Of a DNA stretch of 39,241 nt, positions 34,479 through 39,241 are shown piece after piece. Each line of letters opens with the position of its first letter. Position 1 is the first letter of the stretch. The stretch comes from Stenotrophomonas sp. ISL-67 (GTDB lineage Bacteria; Pseudomonadota; Gammaproteobacteria; Xanthomonadales; Xanthomonadaceae). The notes beneath the pieces are model-generated. The model was not told the origin of the DNA, searched no databases, and saw only the letters and a program-made list of their open reading frames with translations. The position numbers and the translations under genes were made by a program. The stretch is taken from assembly GCF_018612915.1 (NCBI RefSeq), contig NZ_JAGGRL010000012.1, positions 93,624 through 132,864 of the forward strand. Direction: 5' to 3'.

Positions 34479-35413
34479 GCCGCGTTCTCCTGGTTGCCGG
34501 TGAGGCGCACGAACAGCTCCTCCAGGCGGTTGCTCTTGGTCCGCATCGACCGCACCCGGATACCCGACGCGTTCAGCGCCGCGAACACCCGGTTCAGATC
34601 CATCGCGCGCGGCATGTCCACATCCAGCGTGTGCCCGTCGATGGCGGTGATGGTGGTGCCCTCGATCACCGGCAGCGGCGCAGGCAGCTCACCGTCGATA
34701 TCGAACAGGAAGCCTTCCACGTCCAGCTTGGCCAGCAGCTCGCGCATCGGCCCCTGGGTAACGATCTGGCCATGGTTGATGATGGCCAGGTTGCGGCACA
34801 GGTGCTCGGCCTCTTCCAGGTAATGGGTGGTCAGGATGATCGTGGTGCCGGCCGCGTTGATCTCCTTCAGCACCCGCCACATGTCGCGGCGGATCTCGAT
34901 ATCCACGCCTGCGGTGGGCTCGTCCAGGATCAGCAGGCGCGGGCGGGTCATCATCGCCCGGGCGATCATCAGCCGGCGCTTCATGCCGCCCGACAGCGTG
35001 CGGCTCATCACCTGCGCCTTTTCCCACAGGTGGGCGCGCTTGAGCTCCTCTTCGGCCATCTTTTCGGCCTCCGGGCGGGCCACGCCGTAGAAGCCGGCGT
35101 AGTTGACCAGGATGTCGAAGGGCTTCTCGAACAGGTTGAAGTTGATCTCCTGCGGAACCAGCCCGATCAGGCGCATGGTGGCGCTGCGGTTGCGCACCAG
35201 GTCGCTGCCGAACACCTCGACCTGGCCCTCGCTGAGGTTCACCAGCGAGCTGATGATGCCGATCAGGGTCGACTTGCCAGCCCCGTTGGGGCCCAGCAGC
35301 GCGAAGAAGTCACCCGGGGCAACATCCAGCGAGACGCCCTTCAGCGCCTGGGTGCCGTTGTCATAGGTCTTGCGGAGGTCGCGCACCCGCAGGGCGGGGG
35401 CGGTACTGGACAT
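34475..35413 (-). CDS. yadG: ABC transporter ATPase YadG
   Basis: 312 residues from ATG 35413; a TTG seven codons upstream is an alternative. Walker A is GPNGAGKST (41-49), the signature is LSGGMKRRL, Walker B LLILDEPTAGVD, and the switch His is in TTHYLEEAEHL. The C-terminal 80 residues form the regulatory tail of the YadG/drug-exporter ATPase branch. It drives the YadH permease encoded immediately downstream. No clear Shine-Dalgarno is seen. Confidence 0.93.
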   Translation of the reverse strand: MSSTAPALRVRDLRKTYDNGTQALKGVSLDVAPGDFFALLGPNGAGKSTLIGIISSLVNLSEGQVEVFGSDLVRNRSATMRLIGLVPQEINFNLFEKPFDILVNYAGFYGVARPEAEKMAEEELKRAHLWEKAQVMSRTLSGGMKRRLMIARAMMTRPRLLILDEPTAGVDIEIRRDMWRVLKEINAAGTTIILTTHYLEEAEHLCRNLAIINHGQIVTQGPMRELLAKLDVEGFLFDIDGELPAPLPVIEGTTITAIDGHTLDVDMPRAMDLNRVFAALNASGIRVRSMRTKSNRLEELFVRLTGNQENAA

Positions 35414-35486
35414 GGTGGTGTTCTGGGGTGCCAAGCTCTTGCCTTCGCGCCCAAGGGACGGCGCTGGATAGGGGCGGGGGAGCGGC

Positions 35487-35492
35487 TATTAT
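35487..35492 (+). promoter_or_regulatory. Candidate -10 box of the ferredoxin-NADP reductase gene
   Basis: TATTAT (overlapping TATAGA) lies about 50 bases before the GTG start, in the 126-bp gap from yadG. The -35 is weak. Confidence 0.4.
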
Positions 35493-35539
35493 AGAAGGCC
35501 CCGAGGGTCTGCCCCGGCTACACACTGTTTCCCAAATTC

Positions 35540-36289
35540 GTGCCTGTTCAATTCCCCCTCAAGCTGATCGACCGGCGCATGCTGGCCCCCACCGTTGGCC
35601 ATTACCAGTTCCTGCGCGATGACGGCCAACCGCTGGATTTCCAGCCCGGCCAGTTCATCCAGGTCCATTTCGAGTACGCCGACGGCACCGCCACCAAGCG
35701 CAGCTACTCCCTGGCCACGATCCACGACCACGCCCTGGCCCCGGGCGAAGCCGTTGATATTGCAGTCAGTTTCGTGCCCGGCGGCGCCGCCACGGCCCTG
35801 TTCGAGGGCCTGGACCTGGGCGGCCACGTGACCGCCAGCGGCCCGTTCGGCCGGTTCTGCCTGATGCCGGGCGACCACAACGCCCGCTACCTGCTCATCG
35901 CCACCGGCACCGGCGTCACCCCGTACCGCTCCATGCTGCCGCTGCTGGCCACCGCCATGGCCGGGCGCGGGGTGGAGGTGGTGCTGCTGCAGGGCGCCCG
36001 CACCCCCGAAGAGCTGCTCTACAGCGAAGACTTCCATGCCTTCGCCGCCGCCCACCCGGGCTTCCGCTACGTGCCGTGCCTGTCCCGCGAGCTGCCCGAG
36101 AACCCGCATCCGGATGTCCGCCACGGCTACGTGCAGCAGCACCTGGCCGAATTCGCCCCGAACCCGGCCACCGACATCGCCTACCTGTGCGGCAACCCGG
36201 ACATGGTGGATGCGACCTTCGAGGCGCTGAAGGAGGCGGGGTTGCCGACGCCGCAGGTGCGGCGGGAGAAGTACGTCAGTAGTAAGTAA
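35540..36289 (+). CDS. Ferredoxin--NADP+ reductase
   Basis: 249 residues from GTG 35540; the next in-frame ATG (35579) would remove the first beta strand. The FAD-binding RSYSLATIHD motif is near residue 54, followed by GPFGRFCL. The NADP domain begins with LLIATGTGVTPYRSML and ends YLCGNPDMVDATF, with a terminal EKYVSS tail of the bacterial Fpr class. It is a cytoplasmic flavoenzyme moving electrons between NADPH and ferredoxin or flavodoxin, used in oxidative stress and Fe-S metabolism. It is monocistronic, divergent from yadG. Confidence 0.92.
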   Translation: MPVQFPLKLIDRRMLAPTVGHYQFLRDDGQPLDFQPGQFIQVHFEYADGTATKRSYSLATIHDHALAPGEAVDIAVSFVPGGAATALFEGLDLGGHVTASGPFGRFCLMPGDHNARYLLIATGTGVTPYRSMLPLLATAMAGRGVEVVLLQGARTPEELLYSEDFHAFAAAHPGFRYVPCLSRELPENPHPDVRHGYVQQHLAEFAPNPATDIAYLCGNPDMVDATFEALKEAGLPTPQVRREKYVSSK

Positions 36290-36305
36290 CGCTTGGCTCG
36301 AGCAA

Positions 36306-36323
36306 GGGGGCTAGAATGCCCCC
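36306..36323 (+). promoter_or_regulatory. Hairpin with embedded -10-like box before the toxin-antitoxin pair
   Basis: GGGGGC (36306-36311) pairs with GCCCCC (36318-36323); the loop is TAGAAT, a -10 match at four of six bases, 28 bases before the antitoxin ATG. It may end the reductase transcript, start the next one, or serve as an antitoxin operator. Confidence 0.4.
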
Positions 36324-36344
36324 ATCAGATCCGGAGCTACCGCC

Positions 36345-36542
36345 ATGACGCCCCCCGTGACTGCCAAGCAGGAAGTCGCCCAGTTGCTGAATCAACTGCC
36401 GGACGATTCCACGCTCGAAGACATCCAGTACCACGTCTATGTGTTGGAGAAGATCCAGCGAGGCCGCGCGGATGTAGATGCTGGCCGGGTCCACACTACA
36501 GAACAGGCGCGCGAGCGGCTGGCTAAATGGCTCGATCGCTGA
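36345..36542 (+). CDS. Probable antitoxin of a RelE/ParE-type pair
   Basis: 65 residues, with GGAG at 36333-36336. The sequence is acidic and helical, with EVAQLLNQLPDDSTLEDIQYHVYVLEKIQRG followed by a short tail TTEQARERLAKWLD. This resembles small antitoxins that pair with RelE/ParE toxins; a DNA-binding motif is not obvious. It overlaps the toxin gene by 16 bp, the usual arrangement with the antitoxin first. Confidence 0.8.
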   Translation: MTPPVTAKQEVAQLLNQLPDDSTLEDIQYHVYVLEKIQRGRADVDAGRVHTTEQARERLAKWLDR

Positions 36543-36835
36543 ACTGGGCGAGCGAGGCGCTCGAAGATATCGACGCCATCGCAGAGTTCATTGCACGAGA
36601 CTCCCCGCGCCACGCCAGGCGGATCATCGAAGCGCTGTTTGAGCTGGGCGATGTGATTGAGGTCCATCCCTTTGCTGGCAGGGTAGTGCCGGAGGTTGGC
36701 CGTACAAGCCTGCGAGAGCGCTTCCTCTACAGCTATCGAGTCATTTACGAAATTCGTGCTGACCAGATTGCAGTGCTCGCAGTTCTACATGGAAAGCGAC
36801 TGCTTGAATCTGTCGATGAGCGGCTGGGCGGTTGA
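36527..36835 (+). CDS. RelE/ParE-family toxin
   Basis: 102 residues from ATG 36527, inside the antitoxin's last codons. The RelE/ParE fold signature is visible: an N-terminal helical pair (ALEDIDAIAEFIARDSPRHARRIIE), then the beta-sheet GRVVPE, LRERFLYSYRVIYEI and IAVLAVLHGKR. The Arg-Glu-Arg and the conserved YRVIYEI strand are typical. RelE members cut mRNA at the ribosome while ParE members poison gyrase; which applies here cannot be told by eye. It is a typical mobile stabilisation module at the edge of the accessory tail. Confidence 0.85.
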   Translation: MARSLNWASEALEDIDAIAEFIARDSPRHARRIIEALFELGDVIEVHPFAGRVVPEVGRTSLRERFLYSYRVIYEIRADQIAVLAVLHGKRLLESVDERLGG

Positions 36836-36860
36836 CGTTCGGGCATATGCGCTGGACGCT

Positions 36861-37880
36861 TCAGCGGGCTGGAATCGGCCCACTCGCGAGGTACGTTGCC
36901 AACGCGCGGTCTTCGATCTCGTACTCGCCCTTTTCACCCTTGGGTGCAAGTACCAGGTTCTTCACCAGTCGATTGACGGCGGTTTGAACCCGCTGGGGAT
37001 CGCACGCGTTCTTCTCCTCGAGTCGAGCCGTGACCATGGCGCTGAAGTCCGTACTGAACAGGCTCTCTGGCTGGTTGGTCGCCAGGTGCTGCAGGATGAT
37101 CCTGTCGATCGGTTTCAACCTCGGCCACTGCTCGCGCAGACTGGTTTCGCCTATCTCGTGCTGCCAGCGACGCAGGCCGTCCCACGGATCCGACGTGATC
37201 CCCACCACCATGTGCAGGATGATCTGGTTGAGATAGAGCGGCACCCGAGCAATGCGCTCGAAGACGCTGGCCAGCTCCACCTGGTCAACCTTGCGTCCGG
37301 TCATCTGGGCGAAGATGTGGGCGCGGTTGGCAACGAAGTCGTTGCCTAGTTGCGGCAGGGGCAATGAAAGTGCCGCGTCAAACAGCGGAGCTTTGCGCTT
37401 GCGGAACATCTCATTGAGCGCGTCGCGGGAGGAGCCTGTGAAGAACAGCTTCAACTTCGGCTGCAGCTCAAGCATCGAAGCGCGGAAGCAGGCGACGAAA
37501 TCCTCGTGCACTCCGGCAGCGAGCGTCTGGAACTCATCCAGGATGAGCAGAACCGGCTTGGTGCTGGCCTGTGCCAGATTCTGCATTGCAGTTCTGAGCC
37601 TGCCTTGCAGGTCTGCTTGCGCACCGCTCTCTGTCCACTCGGCGTGGAGGCCTGATCCGGCGTAAGCCGCCCTGGCGGTCACCTTGTCAGGCTTGATCGC
37701 CTTGCCCAGGAGGCCCTTGGGCCGCGCGGCGGCTTCCAGCTCCTCCACCAGAGCCACTTCCGGATGGTCCCGCCTGACCCAGAGGTCGATGTAGCACGCC
37801 CGCCAGCCCCACGCCTCAGCAGCGGGAATGAGGTCGTTCTTCACGAACAGGGTCTTGCCCATACGCCGCGCGGCGAACAT
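36861..37880 (-). CDS. AAA/STAND-type ATPase with C-terminal wHTH (N-terminus uncertain)
   Basis: 339 residues from the only canonical start, ATG 37880. The P-loop is ARRMGKT at residues 4-10. Walker B is VLLILDEFQTL, sensor 1 is LFFTGSS, and a wHTH lies at about 270-335 (PIDRIILQHLATNQPE to RALATYLAS). This start leaves almost no beta-1 strand before the P-loop. In the same frame codons continue upstream to 37989 and read STLADIHYFPREDLVHTVQL, then ALGSGLTHAIT, a natural N-terminus, but without ATG, GTG or TTG. An ATT at 37976 or a lost start by frameshift are the options. It is a cytoplasmic ATPase of unknown role, not linked to a known defence system here. Confidence 0.75.
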   Translation of the reverse strand: MFAARRMGKTLFVKNDLIPAAEAWGWRACYIDLWVRRDHPEVALVEELEAAARPKGLLGKAIKPDKVTARAAYAGSGLHAEWTESGAQADLQGRLRTAMQNLAQASTKPVLLILDEFQTLAAGVHEDFVACFRASMLELQPKLKLFFTGSSRDALNEMFRKRKAPLFDAALSLPLPQLGNDFVANRAHIFAQMTGRKVDQVELASVFERIARVPLYLNQIILHMVVGITSDPWDGLRRWQHEIGETSLREQWPRLKPIDRIILQHLATNQPESLFSTDFSAMVTARLEEKNACDPQRVQTAVNRLVKNLVLAPKGEKGEYEIEDRALATYLASGPIPAR

Positions 37881-38015
37881 GGTGATGGCATGCGTAAGCC
37901 CGGAGCCAAGCGCCAGCTGGACGGTGTGGACGAGGTCTTCGCGAGGGAAGTAGTGGATGTCGGCAAGCGTACTAATGATTGGGTTTTATGGTCAAAGCCA
38001 TAATTATGATTCTTC

Positions 38016-38201
38016 TCATAACATGCCATAATTGCTCGCGATGCGTTGTGACAACTCCCGCAGATCGGCTGGGCCAGACACGCCAGCGCCCGACGCGGAG
38101 CACAGCTCCAGAAAGTCCGCAGGCATGTACTGCGTGTCAGGTGCATCGCTGAAGGCCACGCCCTGTATGCGCTGGAAGTCGGAGAGGCGATGTACGAGCA
38201 C
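38016..38201 (-). pseudogene. Possible gene remnant upstream of the ATPase
   Basis: A 61-codon frame from GTG 38201, in the same frame as the ATPase but separated by two stops. It reads like real protein (MPADFLELCSASGAGVSGPA, then DLRELSQRIASNYGML) but has no recognised family and overlaps the next plus-strand gene start by 12 bases. It may be a decayed part of a former gene, or chance. Confidence 0.25.
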
Positions 38202-38462
38202 ATTGAATTTGTTCTTTCAAGCTACCTCAACTCCTCTGTGTCCGGCACCTTGGAAGAGTCGAATCTGGCCTTAAAGAGGAACCTTGAGCAAAGTAGAAAT
38301 TTCTACTGCAGTCTCAGGGAAGAACTAGAGCAAGTGCTGGCTGATCCTGCCTATTCTTGGGTCAATGCTCTCGAATCAAACGAGATAGCATTCTTCAATG
38401 ATGAATCAGCCGCCAAAGCATATGTCGAGGCCAGATTGTGGACGCCATACTTCGGAGAATAG
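38190..38462 (+). CDS. Small acidic protein of unknown function
   Basis: 90 residues from ATG 38190, with GGAGAGG upstream. It is acidic and helical, with LEESNLALKRNLEQSRNFYC, a LREELEQVLADPAYSWVNAL segment and a C-terminal AYVEARLWTPYFGE. No signal peptide or membrane span. Codon choice is more A/T-tolerant than in the housekeeping genes to the left. The size, acidity and cluster with two other orphan small genes resemble immunity genes of polymorphic toxin systems, but no toxin gene is in view. Function unknown. Confidence 0.65.
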   Translation: MYEHIEFVLSSYLNSSVSGTLEESNLALKRNLEQSRNFYCSLREELEQVLADPAYSWVNALESNEIAFFNDESAAKAYVEARLWTPYFGE

Positions 38463-38488
38463 GTTTAGCTCTTCCCACGCGAGATCCC

Positions 38489-38896
38489 ATGGTTGATATC
38501 GAGATCATTGAACATTCGAAGTCGATCCGTGAGATGTCATTCCGCGACGCAGCGGATTGGTTGATGGAGAACTATCCGGCCGGGGCGCCCCACTACGGAA
38601 CGGCGTTTCAGCTGATGCCCAGAAGGTCGTGGAAGCGATCCGATCAGATTCGCCTCGCCGAACATTACTTGGCCAGGCTTCCATTTGCGTCGAGTACGCC
38701 CTACAGGGTGTTCCTTTCATTCATGGCCGCGGAAGTGTTCGTGTCGCAGATCAGGAAGTTCCTGCCCGATGACGAATCAAGTATTGATTTGCTGCGGTTC
38801 CACCTGGGGCCGGTGATGCGTGAGGCAGCCACGTCAGATGTTGACAGAGCCTTGTTCTCCAGGGTCATGGCTGAGCTGGACCGCGCCGCAGGTTGA
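38489..38896 (+). CDS. Small protein of unknown function
   Basis: 135 residues from ATG 38489; a GTG 51 bases upstream would overlap the preceding gene. The protein appears all-helical: MSFRDAADWLMENYPAG, SDQIRLAEHYLARLPFASST, YRVFLSFMAAEVFVSQIRKF and a C-terminal DVDRALFSRVMAELDRAAG. Nothing catalytic was recognised. It follows the 90-residue gene after 26 bp on the same strand and is probably co-transcribed with it. Confidence 0.65.
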   Translation: MVDIEIIEHSKSIREMSFRDAADWLMENYPAGAPHYGTAFQLMPRRSWKRSDQIRLAEHYLARLPFASSTPYRVFLSFMAAEVFVSQIRKFLPDDESSIDLLRFHLGPVMREAATSDVDRALFSRVMAELDRAAG

Positions 38897-38960
38897 AGTG
38901 CCGTACACAGCATTGGAAGATTCCCAGTCAGTGCCCCATCCACAAACGACAGACAAGCAA

Positions 38961-39224
38961 ATGAGCAAGCTGATTGCGGACTTCCACAGAGACCCCAACG
39001 GCAAACTGAGGAGGAGGTACTACTGCGTCAACGAAGACGGGGAGTTGAATCACGCGGTCACGATGACCCTGTTGAAGCTCATTGCAGAATCGATGATTCC
39101 CAGCGACGGTGAACTGGAAGCGCTCCTGGCAATGGTTGAGCGCGGGGAATACGTCTCTCCTAATCCATGCCTCCCCGACTGGAGCGTCAATGACAAGTGC
39201 ATATGGTTCGGTCCGCCGGTGTGA
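38961..39224 (+). CDS. Small protein of unknown function
   Basis: 87 residues from ATG 38961. The frame stays open upstream to 38820, but those residues overlap the previous gene and look random. It carries RRRYYCVNEDGELNHAVTM, a helical ESMIPSDGELEALLAMVERG and a C-terminal NPCLPDWSVNDKCIWFG with two of its three cysteines. No family was recognised. It is the third small orphan gene in a row and lies close to the end of the window. Confidence 0.55.
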   Translation: MSKLIADFHRDPNGKLRRRYYCVNEDGELNHAVTMTLLKLIAESMIPSDGELEALLAMVERGEYVSPNPCLPDWSVNDKCIWFGPPV

Positions 39225-39241
39225 ATCGCCCAGGGTTCCGT

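Noticed and set aside
37841..38203. 120-codon minus-strand frame as a gene
   Set aside because: It overlaps the ATPase gene in another frame and has no domain character; the ATPase frame has clear Walker motifs.

Overview
The window is high-GC Gammaproteobacterial chromosome, most likely Stenotrophomonas or a close Xanthomonadaceae relative. Three signs point there. The left end carries half of an aryl-polyene/xanthomonadin-type pigment cluster that includes a flavin halogenase. Intergenic regions carry short palindromes tagged with GTAG, as in the SMAG repeats of the S. maltophilia complex. The housekeeping genes (tatD, rluE, hrpB, dkgB, yadGH, mgtE) are single, compact and chromosomal. No tRNA, rRNA, CRISPR array, insertion sequence or phage gene was seen.

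Layout. 1-7496: a plus-strand operon with overlapping stops and starts: MMPL/RND-type exporter (5' end outside the window), FAD-dependent halogenase, lipoprotein, ketosynthase, hotdog dehydratase, ketoreductase and a second ketosynthase, matching the O-P-Q-R order of aryl-polyene clusters. 7582-11859: a small secreted protein, a YcgL-domain protein and a 1113-residue membrane-anchored ankyrin protein. 11935-18449: a KefB/KefC-type K+/H+ antiporter (minus), MgtE Mg2+ transporter and a CoA-ligase/GNAT protein acetyltransferase. 18595-25750: an uncharacterised protein, an alpha/beta hydrolase, DkgB aldo-keto reductase, an MFS exporter divergent from a LysR regulator, an Rrf2 regulator/thioredoxin-reductase-like pair, and a second aldo-keto reductase. 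25923-31581: an exported methyltransferase-like protein, RluE, a small membrane protein, HrpB helicase and TatD. 31736-36289: a YeeZ-like SDR with a PanE-like reductase, the YadGH ABC transporter and a ferredoxin-NADP reductase. 36345-39241: an accessory tail with a RelE/ParE-type toxin-antitoxin pair, an AAA ATPase whose N-terminus looks damaged or mis-started, and three small orphan genes in visibly more A/T-rich DNA.

The most distinctive non-genic signal is repetitive. Besides about a dozen GTAG palindromes, four copies of a 142-145 bp element occur between genes, each bounded by GTAG/CTAC-type ends with long inverted arms and an internal hairpin. Five genes end inside one of these repeats and take their stop codon from it.

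All calls come from reading motifs and recalling family sequences; no database search was run.
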